A stretch of 64,000 bases of DNA from Ralstonia thomasii (lineage in GTDB: Bacteria; Pseudomonadota; Gammaproteobacteria; Burkholderiales; Burkholderiaceae): the NCBI RefSeq assembly GCF_958405895.1, contig NZ_CATZAR010000019.1. One strand, given 5' to 3'. Of the stretch, positions 43,250-53,292 are shown one piece after another. The translations under genes and the position numbers were made by a program. Under the pieces are notes generated by a model, which was not told where the DNA came from, ran no database searches, and was given only the letters and a program-made list of their open reading frames with translations. Position 1 is the stretch's first letter; each line of letters begins with the position of its first letter.

Positions 43250-43478
43250 GGTGTGGCCGTACCCTGCCCTAGATGGCGCCTTGAATTTCTGTTGCAGGGA
43301 GGAAAAAGGAAGGGAAACTGTCTGAGCGAAGCGAGTTTTTCCCTTCCCCTCCCTGCGACAGAAATTCAAGGAATGGGTCGCCATCTCGGGCGCGCCTTTC
43401 TTTGCTTACTTTCTTTGGCAAGACAAAGAAAGTGAGTCAGCCCCGGCAGGGGATGAAACCGGGGATGAACCACAAACG
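43250..43478 (-). repeat. Intergenic structural repeat, copy 3 (inverted)
   Basis: On the minus strand it has the same order as copies 1 and 2. In window coordinates H1 is ACTTTCTTTG/CAAAGAAAGT (43408-43433). H2 pairs are AGATGGCG/CGCCATCT (43271-43278 with 43379-43386), CCTTGAATTT/AAATTCAAGG (43279-43288 with 43362-43371), GCAGGGAGG/CCTCCCTGC (43294-43302 with 43348-43356) and GGAAGGGAAA/TTTCCCTTCC (43308-43317 with 43338-43347). The A5 between them is the T5 bulge of the other strand. With copy 2 it flanks the outer-membrane factor gene in opposite orientation. Confidence 0.92.
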
Positions 43479-43486
43479 CAAAACAA

Positions 43487-44452
43487 TCAAACAGTCGCCC
43501 GCAACAATCGCTGCTGATAAGCCTGCAAATGCGCAAACGCCACCCGCAGCAGCGAAACATCCGTCCCCAACGCCCGCCCACGGCGCAGCATGTCCCCCAC
43601 GATGTGACCCGCCTCCACCCGCGCGCCATTCTCCAGATCCCGCAGCATCGATGCCGTCAGCGGCGACCCAGCCTGCGTCAGCACATTGAGCCCCCGTTCG
43701 CGCGCAGCCTGCCGATTCGGATACCCCGACGCCGCAGCCACACGCTCGCACGCGTTGAACATCGCCTCGTTCAGCGCCGCGCCCTCGTCCGTGGCAACAA
43801 TCTCGCCCACCGTCGCCCGCATCAGGCACGTCATTGCCGCCAGCGAAGTGAGGAACGTGAATTTCTCCCACATGTCCTGCATGACGTTCTCGGCCAGCAC
43901 GGAATCAAAGTTGGCCGTGGCAAACACGTCGCGAATCGCCTCGGTGCGCTCGCGCGGCGCATGCGGTGTGCGCTCGCCAAAGGTGATCGAGTGCACGGCG
44001 GGGCCCTGGCCGTTGCTCAGATGCAGCACGGCACCATCCGGCGCACTCGTCGCACTGATGTGGCACAGCCCACCCAGCACGCGCGATTCACCAAACGCCG
44101 CATCCAGCCGTTCCAGATGCGCCAGCCCATTGAGCACCGGCAGCACCACCGTGCGCTCGCCCACCACGGGGCGGATCGCGGTGATGGCGTCTTCCAGGTC
44201 GTAGGCCTTGCAGCTCAGCAGCGCCAGGTCGGCGCGGCCCCAAGCCGTGGCCTGGTCCGCGGTGATGGTCTGCACGGGCAATTGCGCATCGCCGTGCGGG
44301 CTGCGGATCACGAGACCGTGTTGGCGCAACCGCGCCGCGCGGGCAGGGCGCACCAGGAACGTCACGTCCGCGCCGGCCTGGGCGAGCCGCCCGCCAAAAT
44401 AACCGCCGGTGCCACCGGCGCCAAGCACCAGAATCCGCATTGCTGTCGTCAT
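43487..44452 (-). CDS. panE: 2-dehydropantoate 2-reductase family protein
   Basis: A 321-residue NADPH-dependent reductase of the ketopantoate reductase family. The dinucleotide motif is MRILVLGAGGTGGYFGGRL; other marks are LLSCKAYDLEDAI, VLPVLNGLAHLERL and the C-terminal helical domain with SMLRDLENGARVEAGHIVGDML. True PanE and several paralogues share these features, so pantothenate synthesis is probable but not certain. Starts at 44467 and 44443 are also possible. The stop lies 9 bases from repeat copy 3. Confidence 0.82.
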   Translation of the reverse strand: MTTAMRILVLGAGGTGGYFGGRLAQAGADVTFLVRPARAARLRQHGLVIRSPHGDAQLPVQTITADQATAWGRADLALLSCKAYDLEDAITAIRPVVGERTVVLPVLNGLAHLERLDAAFGESRVLGGLCHISATSAPDGAVLHLSNGQGPAVHSITFGERTPHAPRERTEAIRDVFATANFDSVLAENVMQDMWEKFTFLTSLAAMTCLMRATVGEIVATDEGAALNEAMFNACERVAAASGYPNRQAARERGLNVLTQAGSPLTASMLRDLENGARVEAGHIVGDMLRRGRALGTDVSLLRVAFAHLQAYQQRLLRATV

Positions 44453-44606
44453 TGGGTTCGTTTCCATCGAGCAGAAGATAGGCAAACGATTCTAGGCCTG
44501 TTCGCGCGACCCTGCAGACGGCGCCCCGTGCGCGCTAAAATGCTGATTTTCCTCACAATTTGACGCCTGTTCGGCCATTATTCAGCGCTGGCGGGGTCGA
44601 GATGCC

Positions 44607-45554
44607 ATGACGTTTTCCAATAATTTCCACCGCCTCGAAACCCGACTGCAGTCGCAGGTTGGCCGCGCCATCGGCGACTTCAACATGATTGAAGACGGCG
44701 ACGCCATCCTCGTGTGCCTGTCCGGCGGCAAGGATTCGTACACGATGCTGTCGGTGCTGATGGCGCTGCAGAAGCGCGCGCCGGTCGACTTCAAGCTGAT
44801 CGCGATGAACCTCGATCAGAAGCAGCCGGGCTTTCCGGAAGAGGTGCTGCCCAACTACCTGAAGAAGCTGGGCGTGGAGTATGTGATCGTCGAGGCGGAC
44901 ACGTATTCGATCGTCAAGGAGAAGGTGCCCGAGGGCAAGACCACGTGCTCGCTGTGCTCGCGCCTGCGCCGCGGCGTGATCTACCGCACGGCCAAGGAGC
45001 TGGGCGCCAACAAGATCGCGCTGGGCCATCACCGCGACGACATCGTCAACACGTTCTTCCTGAACATGTTCTTCGGCGGCAAGATGAAGTCGATGCCGCC
45101 CAAGCTGGCCACCGACAACGGCGACCACATCGTCATCCGGCCGCTCGCCTATTGCGCGGAAAAGGACATCGCTTCCTACGCCCGCGCGATGGAATTCCCG
45201 ATCATTCCGTGCAACCTCTGCGGCTCGCAGGAAAACCTGCAGCGCAAGAAGGTCAAGGAGATGCTGCTGGAGTGGGAGCGCCAGACGCCGGGCCGCATCG
45301 ACAACATCTTCGCTTCGCTGCAGAACGTCGTGCCGTCGCACCTGGCCGATACCAACCTGTTCGACTTCAACGGCCTCACCACAGGCCTGGCGAAGATCGG
45401 CGAAGACGCGCTGTTCGGCCAGACTGCCTACGACCAGGCCCCGCTGGTGTTTGCCGGCTCGCACGACGACCGCATCGAGTTCGTGCGATTTGAGCGCAAG
45501 CCGGGCGACAAGTCGGCCGAGCAAGCCGTGCCTGGGGAGGCGGCGGCAAACTGA
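44607..45554 (+). CDS. ttcA: tRNA 2-thiocytidine biosynthesis protein
   Basis: A 315-residue PP-loop ATPase that thiolates cytidine 32 in some tRNAs with an iron-sulfur cluster. The PP-loop is SGGKDS (39-44), and the cysteine pairs are CSLC (113 and 116) and CNLC (201 and 204), matching the [4Fe-4S] ligand set. GHHRDDIVNTFFLNMFFGG is also typical. The length is normal for beta-proteobacteria. Single gene, followed by the long glmU upstream region. Confidence 0.96.
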   Translation: MTFSNNFHRLETRLQSQVGRAIGDFNMIEDGDAILVCLSGGKDSYTMLSVLMALQKRAPVDFKLIAMNLDQKQPGFPEEVLPNYLKKLGVEYVIVEADTYSIVKEKVPEGKTTCSLCSRLRRGVIYRTAKELGANKIALGHHRDDIVNTFFLNMFFGGKMKSMPPKLATDNGDHIVIRPLAYCAEKDIASYARAMEFPIIPCNLCGSQENLQRKKVKEMLLEWERQTPGRIDNIFASLQNVVPSHLADTNLFDFNGLTTGLAKIGEDALFGQTAYDQAPLVFAGSHDDRIEFVRFERKPGDKSAEQAVPGEAAAN

Positions 45555-45891
45555 GCGGGGCCCGCTCCACACGGGGTGGCACACGGCGCACACATGCGCG
45601 CAGCGCGCCATGCCGGGCGTCCACCATCCGTCCGACCGGCCAGCGGGCTACCCGTCTCGGTCATGGCGCGATTGCAACAATTCCACCGTTTGACCGGTTC
45701 AGGGGGAGGGTGGGCCCCATGCTAGAATTTTTCCATCTGTGTCTTATACGCCGCAAAAGCGCCCCGCAGAAGGGTTTGCAGGCGGTCCGGCCATCCTGAG
45801 GGGAGGTGGCGGGCGGTGGGTTTCAGGCAGCCATTCCCGGTGCCGGCAACCCGTCGCAGCTATCGCTTCGAGTCACTCTAGGAACCTCCTT
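45555..45891 (+). other. Intergenic region upstream of glmU (337 bases)
   Basis: No gene is supported. A -10-like TAGAAT sits at 45723-45728 with no good -35 at normal spacing, which would leave a leader of about 155 bases before the glmU GTG. The region includes a G-rich run (GGGGGAGGGTGGG at about 45702). A purine-rich GAGGGGAGGTGG occurs near 45799 but is too far from the start to act as its ribosome binding site. Confidence 0.4.
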
Positions 45892-47259
<1,368 letters not shown>

Positions 47260-47376
47260 CAGGTTTTCTCCTGCGCCGAACAGCGGATGCCGCTTCGGCA
47301 CACGAGCATCGATACTGAATTACCGAGTGCGGCGCACATTGAACGTGCGGCCACACCCCAAACTGGAGAAATCAAC

Positions 47377-49215
47377 ATGTGCGGTATCGTTGGCGCGGTT
47401 TCCACGCGCAATATCGTTCCCGTCCTGATCGAAGGCCTGCGCCGCCTGGAATACCGCGGCTATGACTCCTGTGGCGTCGCCATTCAGCGCGATGGCCAGC
47501 TCGAGCGCGCGCGCACCGTATCGCGCGTGGCCGATCTGGATGCCCAGGCACAGACGAGCCACCTGGACGGCGCCATCGGCATCGCCCACACGCGCTGGGC
47601 CACGCACGGCCGGCCGGATACCGTCAACGCGCACCCGCACTTCTCGGGCGACACCATCGCCCTGGTGCACAACGGCATCATCGAAAACTACGAAGCGCTG
47701 CGCGAAGAACTCAAGGCCGTCGGCTACGGCTTTGAATCGCAGACGGATACCGAAGTTGTCGCGCACCTGATCCACCAGGCCTACACGTACCCGAGCAGCA
47801 AGACGCGCGGCGACCTGTTCGCCTCGGTGCGTGCGTCGGTCAAGCGCTTGCACGGCGCCTATGCGATTGCCGTGTTTGCACGTGACAACCCCGACGTGGT
47901 GGTGGGCGCGCGCGCCGGCTCGCCGCTGGTGGTGGCGATCGGCGAGAACGAATCGTTCCTCGCATCCGACGCGCTGGCCGTGGCCGGTACCGCCAGCCGC
48001 ATGGCCTACCTGGAAGAAGGCGACGTGGTGGAACTCACCCGCGAAGGCTTCACCGTGGCTGATGCCAACGACAAGATCGTCGCGCGTGAAGTGAAGGAAG
48101 TCGGCACCTACGCCGCCGCCGTGGAACTGGGCCCGTTCCGCCACTTCATGCAGAAGGAAATCTTCGAGCAGCCGCGCGCCTTGGGCGACACGCTTGAAGG
48201 CGTGCAAGGGTTTGGCCCCGATCTGTTCGGTCCCGAGGCGGCCCAGGTGCTGCCCAAGGTCGACAGCGTGCTGATCCTGGCCTGCGGCACGAGCTACTAC
48301 TCGGGCTGCACGGCCAAGTACTGGCTCGAATCGATCGCCAAGATCCCGACGCAGGTGGAAGTCGCCAGCGAATACCGCTACCGCGAGACGGTGCCCAACC
48401 CGAACGCGCTGGTCGTCGTGATCTCGCAATCGGGCGAAACCGCCGACACGCTGGCCGCACTGCGCCACGCACGCGAACTCGGCCACACGCATACGCTCGC
48501 CATCTGCAACGTGGCGACCAGCGCCATGGTGCGCGAGACGCAGCTCAAGTTCCTCACGCGCGCCGGCACCGAGATCGGCGTGGCGTCCACCAAGGCATTC
48601 ACCACGCAGCTGGCCGCGCTTTACATGCTGGCGCTCACGTTCGCCAAGCTGCGCGGCCATCTGAACGCCGAACAGGAAGAAGATGCGCTGCGCCATCTGC
48701 GCCACCTGCCGTCGGCGCTGAACGCGGTGCTGGCCCTGGAGCCGCAGATCATCGCGTGGTCGGAAGAGTTTGCCCGCCGTGAAAACGCGCTGTTTCTCGG
48801 CCGCGGTCTGCATTACCCGATTGCCCTGGAAGGCGCGCTCAAGCTCAAGGAAATTTCGTACATCCACGCCGAGGCCTACCCGGCCGGCGAACTCAAGCAC
48901 GGTCCGCTGGCGCTGGTGACCGAGCAGATGCCGGTCGTGACCGTCGCCCCGAACGACGCGCTGCTTGAAAAGCTCAAGTCGAACATCCAGGAAGTGCGCG
49001 CGCGCGGCGGCAAGCTGTACGTGTTTGCCGACGCCGATACGCACATCCAGTCGAGCGACGGCATCCAGGTGATCCGCATGCCCGAGCACTACGGCCAGCT
49101 CTCGCCGATCCTGCACGTGGTGCCGCTGCAGCTGCTGGCGTATCACACGGCACTGGCGCGCGGCACTGACGTCGACAAGCCGCGCAACCTGGCGAAATCG
49201 GTGACTGTCGAATAA
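47377..49215 (+). CDS. glmS: Glutamine-fructose-6-phosphate aminotransferase (isomerising)
   Basis: A 612-residue enzyme forming glucosamine-6-phosphate. The nucleophile Cys is right after the initiator Met (MCGIVGAVSTRN), followed by the class II glutaminase domain (RRLEYRGYDSCG, HTRWATHGRPD). Two SIS domains follow (LACGTSYYSGCTAKYWLE, SQSGETADTLAALRHAR, ALEGALKLKEISYIHAEAYPAGELKHGP) and end with LAKSVTVE. CTGGAGAA precedes the start. No glmS ribozyme-like fold is evident in the 117-base gap. A strong terminator follows. Confidence 0.97.
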   Translation: MCGIVGAVSTRNIVPVLIEGLRRLEYRGYDSCGVAIQRDGQLERARTVSRVADLDAQAQTSHLDGAIGIAHTRWATHGRPDTVNAHPHFSGDTIALVHNGIIENYEALREELKAVGYGFESQTDTEVVAHLIHQAYTYPSSKTRGDLFASVRASVKRLHGAYAIAVFARDNPDVVVGARAGSPLVVAIGENESFLASDALAVAGTASRMAYLEEGDVVELTREGFTVADANDKIVAREVKEVGTYAAAVELGPFRHFMQKEIFEQPRALGDTLEGVQGFGPDLFGPEAAQVLPKVDSVLILACGTSYYSGCTAKYWLESIAKIPTQVEVASEYRYRETVPNPNALVVVISQSGETADTLAALRHARELGHTHTLAICNVATSAMVRETQLKFLTRAGTEIGVASTKAFTTQLAALYMLALTFAKLRGHLNAEQEEDALRHLRHLPSALNAVLALEPQIIAWSEEFARRENALFLGRGLHYPIALEGALKLKEISYIHAEAYPAGELKHGPLALVTEQMPVVTVAPNDALLEKLKSNIQEVRARGGKLYVFADADTHIQSSDGIQVIRMPEHYGQLSPILHVVPLQLLAYHTALARGTDVDKPRNLAKSVTVE

Positions 49216-49237
49216 GTTTCGGCAGGCGCGGAAACAG

Positions 49238-49267
49238 AAAAGGCCGTCCTTCGGGACGGCCTTTTTT
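49238..49267 (+). terminator. Rho-independent terminator of glmS
   Basis: A 12-bp stem (AAAAGGCCGTCC/GGACGGCCTTTT) with a TTCG tetraloop and T6 after it, 22 bases behind the glmS stop. Confidence 0.93.
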
Positions 49268-49275
49268 CGTGGTGT

Positions 49276-49645
49276 GCGCTTCGCCAGGACGAGCGGTCCA
49301 AGGCGCTGAGCGAGATCACCTCGGAGCTGTTTCGCATGGATGACCTACGCAGGCGGCTCGTGGGGATGGTCTCCGCGCTCGACGTTCGCTACGACTTCGG
49401 TGAAGGACACCCGCTGCTCGGCCGCCGCATCCCCGATCTCGACCCGGACCCCGCCATGGGCCAATCGCGTGCGGCGGGTCGACGCCCGCTATGCGGGAGC
49501 CTGGGCGCTGCCGGTGGTTGGCACGGTGCCCGCGCCATCCGCAGTGCTGGTGCGCCTCGGCGGCCACGTGGCGTGGGTTGGTGACGGAACGACCGAGGGG
49601 CTGCAGGCGGCGTTACAGCGGTGGTTCGGCCCGGAGGCGGCCTGA
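49276..49645 (+). pseudogene. Remnant of an FAD-dependent aromatic hydroxylase (C-terminal domain, frameshifted)
   Basis: Two frames carry pieces of one domain. The frame through 49336 reads LRQDERSKALSEITSELFRMDDLRRRLVGMVSALDVRYDFGEGHPLLGRRIPDLD. About 49460 onward, the frame through 49340 reads VDARYAGAWALPVVGTVPAPSAVLVRLGGHVAWVGDG and ends WFGPEAA. Together these resemble the thioredoxin-like C-terminal domain of PheA/TfdB-type flavin hydroxylases, with a deletion and frameshift in the middle. The FAD-binding N-terminus is missing; the fragment begins right after the glmS terminator. Confidence 0.68.
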
Positions 49646-49772
49646 CGCCGCCCGCCGGCAGATACAGCCGGGTGGAGGGCGGCGTCTATCCAGGTGTTTG
49701 AAGCGGACGGAGGGACCGCGGTGGCCAGTATGCTGCACGGCATCGGAATGACCGTCCCTCTGGAGTCCTGGC

Positions 49773-50045
49773 ATGTTCAACGTCCTCAGCAAGATTGTCC
49801 TGCTCGCCGTGTATGGCCTCGCGTTGCTCAGCTATGCCACGCCACTGCCGCTGTCGACCGATGCCATCGGCTGGCTGCGCATCGTGGCGCTGGTGCTGCT
49901 GGCTGCGCACCTGCTGGAAGTGGTGCTGTGCTTTCGCAAAGTGGCGCTGCACAAGGGGCCGCTGTTCGACAGCGTGCTGCTGACGTTGCTGTTCGGTTTT
50001 CTGCACTGGAAGCCCCTCGCGGACGCCGCGCGGCAAGCCCGCTGA
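49773..50045 (+). CDS. Small membrane protein, DUF1145-like
   Basis: A 90-residue protein with two or three hydrophobic segments (VLSKIVLLAVYGLALLSYA; IVALVLLAAHLLEVVLCF; LFDSVLLTLLFGFLHW). The pattern Ala-His-Leu-Leu-Glu followed by a short loop and a Leu-rich helix resembles DUF1145/YhhL proteins. No function is known. A purine-rich GGAG lies about eight bases upstream of the start. Confidence 0.7.
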   Translation: MFNVLSKIVLLAVYGLALLSYATPLPLSTDAIGWLRIVALVLLAAHLLEVVLCFRKVALHKGPLFDSVLLTLLFGFLHWKPLADAARQAR

Positions 50046-50153
50046 TCGCCGCAGACCGGCCCGACTAGCCGCAACGGCGGGGCAGACCTACTCTAGTTCC
50101 AGTCGTCCCTGGATTGACCAGTTGGGACTCCTTGCTGCAACGCGGCATCGATC

Positions 50154-51074
50154 ATGGACAGAGTGGAACGAACAGCGTTTGTCTTTGCCGGTGGCGGCAG
50201 CCTCGGCGCCATCGAGGCCGGCATGCTGCGCGAGCTGGTGGCCTCGGGCGTGGTGCCCGACATGGTGGTGGGCGCCTCAGCCGGCGCCATCAACGCTGCC
50301 TTTTTTGCGTGCAATCCGCACGCGGCCGGCACGGCGCAGCTCGAGGCGCTGTGGCGCGGTGTGCGGCGCGCCGACGTGATGCCGTGGTCTTGGCGTGCAA
50401 TGTTCAGCATGCTGGGCATCCTGGGCGGGCGACGCGAGCACCTCGTCGATGCATCCGGCCTGCAGCGCCTGCTGACGCGGCATTTCGCGCAGACCCTGCT
50501 GGAGGCGGCCACGCTGCCCCTGCACGTTGTGGCCACCGACATGCGCACCGGCGCCGAGGTGGTGCTGTCGTCTGGCGCCATCGTGCCGGCCGTGCTGGCC
50601 AGCGCTGCCATTCCCGGCGTGTTTCCGCCGGTGCGCATTGGTGATCGCCTGTTGATCGACGGGGGCGTCGCCAACAACACGCCAATCTCTGCGGCCATCC
50701 GGCTGGGCGCCACACGCGTCGTCGTGTTGCCGGCCGGGTTTGCGTGTGCCGACCGTCGTGCCCCGCGCAGCGCCATCGAGCACGCGCTGAACGCCTTGTC
50801 GCTGCTGGTCGCGCGCCAGCTTGTGCAAGACCTGGAGCGCTGGGCTGGGCAGGTGCCCATTGCCGTCGTGCCGCCGCTGTGCCCGCTGGACGTGTCGCCC
50901 TACGACTATGCCCGCTGCGGCGAACTGATCGACCGCGCTGCTGCGGCCACGGCGGCATGGCTCGCAGCCGATGGTCTGGCGGGCACCGGCATCCCGGGCG
51001 CGCTGCGTGAGCACGACCACAACGAAGATCACCCGAACTGCAACGCAGACCTCCACGGCATGCCCACGGCTTGA
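50154..51074 (+). CDS. Patatin-like phospholipase
   Basis: A 306-residue lipid hydrolase with the catalytic Ser-Asp dyad. The oxyanion hole is FAGGGSLGA, the nucleophile elbow is VVGASAGAIN, and the Asp is in LIDGGVANNTP. VVATDMRTGAEVVLSSG and SAAIPGVFPPV are typical. No signal sequence is present, so it is cytoplasmic or membrane-associated. Its last 30 residues are His/Asn-rich (EHDHNEDHPNCNADLH), perhaps metal-binding. Single gene. Confidence 0.92.
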   Translation: MDRVERTAFVFAGGGSLGAIEAGMLRELVASGVVPDMVVGASAGAINAAFFACNPHAAGTAQLEALWRGVRRADVMPWSWRAMFSMLGILGGRREHLVDASGLQRLLTRHFAQTLLEAATLPLHVVATDMRTGAEVVLSSGAIVPAVLASAAIPGVFPPVRIGDRLLIDGGVANNTPISAAIRLGATRVVVLPAGFACADRRAPRSAIEHALNALSLLVARQLVQDLERWAGQVPIAVVPPLCPLDVSPYDYARCGELIDRAAAATAAWLAADGLAGTGIPGALREHDHNEDHPNCNADLHGMPTA

Positions 51075-51196
51075 TGCGGCAGGATGGGATTTTCTGTCCG
51101 GCGTTGAAACTGAATCTGCGCGGCGCGGCTGTTTCCCCTGGCGTGGCGCGCCCATGATGCGGCTATCCAACGATCCAAATCACCGGGAAGCCTGCC

Positions 51197-52210
51197 ATGA
51201 AAGCCGTTGCCTACTACCAAAGTCTGCCCATCGACCGCCCCGAGGCGCTCGTCGACCTGACCCTGCCCGAACCCACGCGAGGCCCGCGCGATCTGCTTGT
51301 GGAAGTGCGCGCCATCTCCGTCAACCCGGTCGATGTGAAGGTGCGCGCCGGCATGCCGCCAGTGGATGGTCAGCCCCGTGTGCTGGGCTGGGATGCTGCC
51401 GGCGTGGTGCGCGCTGTCGGCGCGGAGGTGTCGCTCTTCAAGCCGGGTGATGCGGTCTGGTATGCCGGTGCCCTGCAGCGCCCGGGCACCAACAGCGAGC
51501 TGCATGTCGTGGACGAACGCGTGGTCGGCGTGATGCCCGCCACGCTTGGGTTTGCGCAGGCAGCTGCGCTGCCGCTCACCGCCATCACCGCCTGGGAATT
51601 GCTCTTCGACCGGCTGCAGGTGCCGGAATCTGCAGCGCCCAGCGGGAAGACGGTGTTGATTGTCGGCGCGGCGGGCGGTGTTGGGTCGGTGCTCGTGCAG
51701 CTCGCGCGCCGGTTGACGGGCCTGACCGTGATCGGCACCGCCTCGCGCCCGGAGACGGCCGCCTGGGTGCGCGAGCTGGGCGCTCACCATGTGATCAACC
51801 ATGCGCAGCCGCTGGCCGCAGAACTGCATCGCATTGGTGTGCCGGCAGTGGACTACGTCGCCAGCCTGAACCAGACCGAACACCACTTCGAGCAGATCGT
51901 CGAGGCGCTCAAGCCGCAAGGTCGTCTTGCGTTGATCGACGACCCCGCGCAGCTTGATGTGCGCAAGCTCAAGGCGAAGAGCCTGTCGCTGCACTGGGAG
52001 TTCATGTACACGCGCTCCATGTTCGGCACGGACGACCAGATCGAGCAGCACCGCCTGCTCAACCGCGTGGCCGCGCTCATTGACGAGGGCATGTTGCGCT
52101 CCACCATGAACGAGCATTTCGGCACGATCAATGCCACCAACCTCAAGCGCGCGCATGCCTTGATCGAAAGCAATCAGGCGCGCGGCAAGATCGTGCTGGA
52201 AGGGTTTTGA
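51197..52210 (+). CDS. Zinc-type alcohol dehydrogenase-like / quinone oxidoreductase family protein
   Basis: A 337-residue medium-chain dehydrogenase/reductase. The GroES-like N-terminal half is MKAVAYYQSLPIDRPEALVDL...NPVDVKVRAGM...LGWDAAGVV; the NAD(P)-binding half has VLIVGAAGGVGSVLVQLARRL. The usual catalytic zinc Cys/His set is absent, so it is a zinc-independent quinone-reductase type. It is convergent with a LysR gene with one base between the stops; convergence makes that pair less surely functional than a divergent one. Confidence 0.88.
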   Translation: MKAVAYYQSLPIDRPEALVDLTLPEPTRGPRDLLVEVRAISVNPVDVKVRAGMPPVDGQPRVLGWDAAGVVRAVGAEVSLFKPGDAVWYAGALQRPGTNSELHVVDERVVGVMPATLGFAQAAALPLTAITAWELLFDRLQVPESAAPSGKTVLIVGAAGGVGSVLVQLARRLTGLTVIGTASRPETAAWVRELGAHHVINHAQPLAAELHRIGVPAVDYVASLNQTEHHFEQIVEALKPQGRLALIDDPAQLDVRKLKAKSLSLHWEFMYTRSMFGTDDQIEQHRLLNRVAALIDEGMLRSTMNEHFGTINATNLKRAHALIESNQARGKIVLEGF

Positions 52211-52211
52211 T

Positions 52212-53126
52212 TCAGGCGTCGGCCAGATAACCGGCGATGCGCTCTTGCAGGAAGTCGCGCAGCCGCATCAGCGTGGGCGACAGCGCGAGGCGGTGCGTGC
52301 AGATCAAATGCAGCGGCGCCGCCTCGCCGCGCCAGTCGGTCAGCGCGGGTTGCAGACGGCCGGCGCGCAGATCGGCCAGTACATCCAGCCGCGACTTGTA
52401 AGCGATGCCATGCCCCGCAACCGCCCAGCGGCGCACGAGTTCGCCGTCGTCTGCAATGCGGTTGCCGGTGACACGCACAACGTGCTGCTGACTGTCGTCG
52501 CCCGCGCCGTGAAAGGTCCACTGGTCGTACGTGGTGTCGGACAGGGCCAGCAACAGGCAGTTGTGCCGACGCAGATCGTCGGGGGTCTTGGGCACGCCGT
52601 GCCGCGCAAAGTAGGCCGGTGCCGCGCACAGCACGCGGCGGTTGTCCGGCGCCAGCGGCAGCGCCACGAGGGACGAATCCTCCGGCTCGCCATAGCGCAC
52701 CGCGGCATCGACGCGCTGGCGGAACATGTCGACCAGCCGGTCGCCGATGCGCACCTGAAGCGCCACCGCTGGGTGCTCGATGAGGAAGTCGTCGAGCCAA
52801 CCAGTGAGCACGTTGCGCCCGAGGTCTGACGGGATCGACAGCGACACATCGCCGCCGATGGCTTGGCGTCCAAGGGCGAGCGCATCCTGCCCGGCCTGCA
52901 GATCGGCCAGCGCACGGCGTGCGTGTTGCAGATAGCGCTCGCCTTCCTGCGTGAGCGCCAGGCTGCGCGTGGAGCGCGCCAGCAGCCGCACGCCGAGTTC
53001 CGCCTCCAACCGCTTGACGGCTGCACTTGCTGCCGCGGGTGCAATGTTCAACACGCGTGCGGCCGCCGACAGGCTGCCGTTATCCACGGCCAGCACGAGG
53101 ATGGTGAGGTCGTCGAAGCGGATCAT
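52212..53126 (-). CDS. LysR-family transcriptional regulator
   Basis: A 304-residue regulator. The helix-turn-helix is MIRFDDLTILVLAVDNGSLSAAARVLNIAPAAASAAVKRLEAELGVRLLARSTRSLALTQEG, followed by a CrgA-type effector domain (VSLSIPSDLGRNVLTGWLDDFLIEHPAVALQVRIGDRLVD). The CrgA/DmlR subgroup often acts on oxidoreductase genes, which fits the neighbouring dehydrogenase. The start at 53126 is chosen by homology; the open frame extends 31 codons upstream. Confidence 0.9.
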   Translation of the reverse strand: MIRFDDLTILVLAVDNGSLSAAARVLNIAPAAASAAVKRLEAELGVRLLARSTRSLALTQEGERYLQHARRALADLQAGQDALALGRQAIGGDVSLSIPSDLGRNVLTGWLDDFLIEHPAVALQVRIGDRLVDMFRQRVDAAVRYGEPEDSSLVALPLAPDNRRVLCAAPAYFARHGVPKTPDDLRRHNCLLLALSDTTYDQWTFHGAGDDSQQHVVRVTGNRIADDGELVRRWAVAGHGIAYKSRLDVLADLRAGRLQPALTDWRGEAAPLHLICTHRLALSPTLMRLRDFLQERIAGYLADA

Positions 53127-53292
53127 CGTGCGTGGTGTGGAGTGGAGTGGAAAAACCGCGGATGGACGGCATCTTACCGAGCACATCGGCTTTCCGCACC
53201 TTGCCCCTTCGACTCGCATCCCACATGTCTTGTCGACATGCGCTCACGCTTCGACGCGCCACCGCGTGAGCGGGGGCGTTACGTCTATACGC

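Noticed and set aside
41496..43478. Composite transposon made of repeat copies 2 and 3
   Set aside because: The copies are about 230 bp, have no transposase and no visible target-site duplication; inverted flanking is real, but transposition as a unit is unsupported, so it is reported only as a question.
45702..45735. Standard sigma-70 promoter for glmU with TTGACC and TAGAAT
   Set aside because: The two elements are 27 bases apart, far outside the usual 16-18, so only the -10 is noted.
47260..47376. glmS ribozyme before glmS
   Set aside because: The gap is 117 bases, shows no pseudoknotted core that I can recognise, and this ribozyme class belongs mainly to Gram-positive bacteria.
47320..49146. 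608-residue open frame opposite glmS
   Set aside because: Antisense shadow of a fully conserved gene; composition rich in Arg, His and Gln with no family motif.
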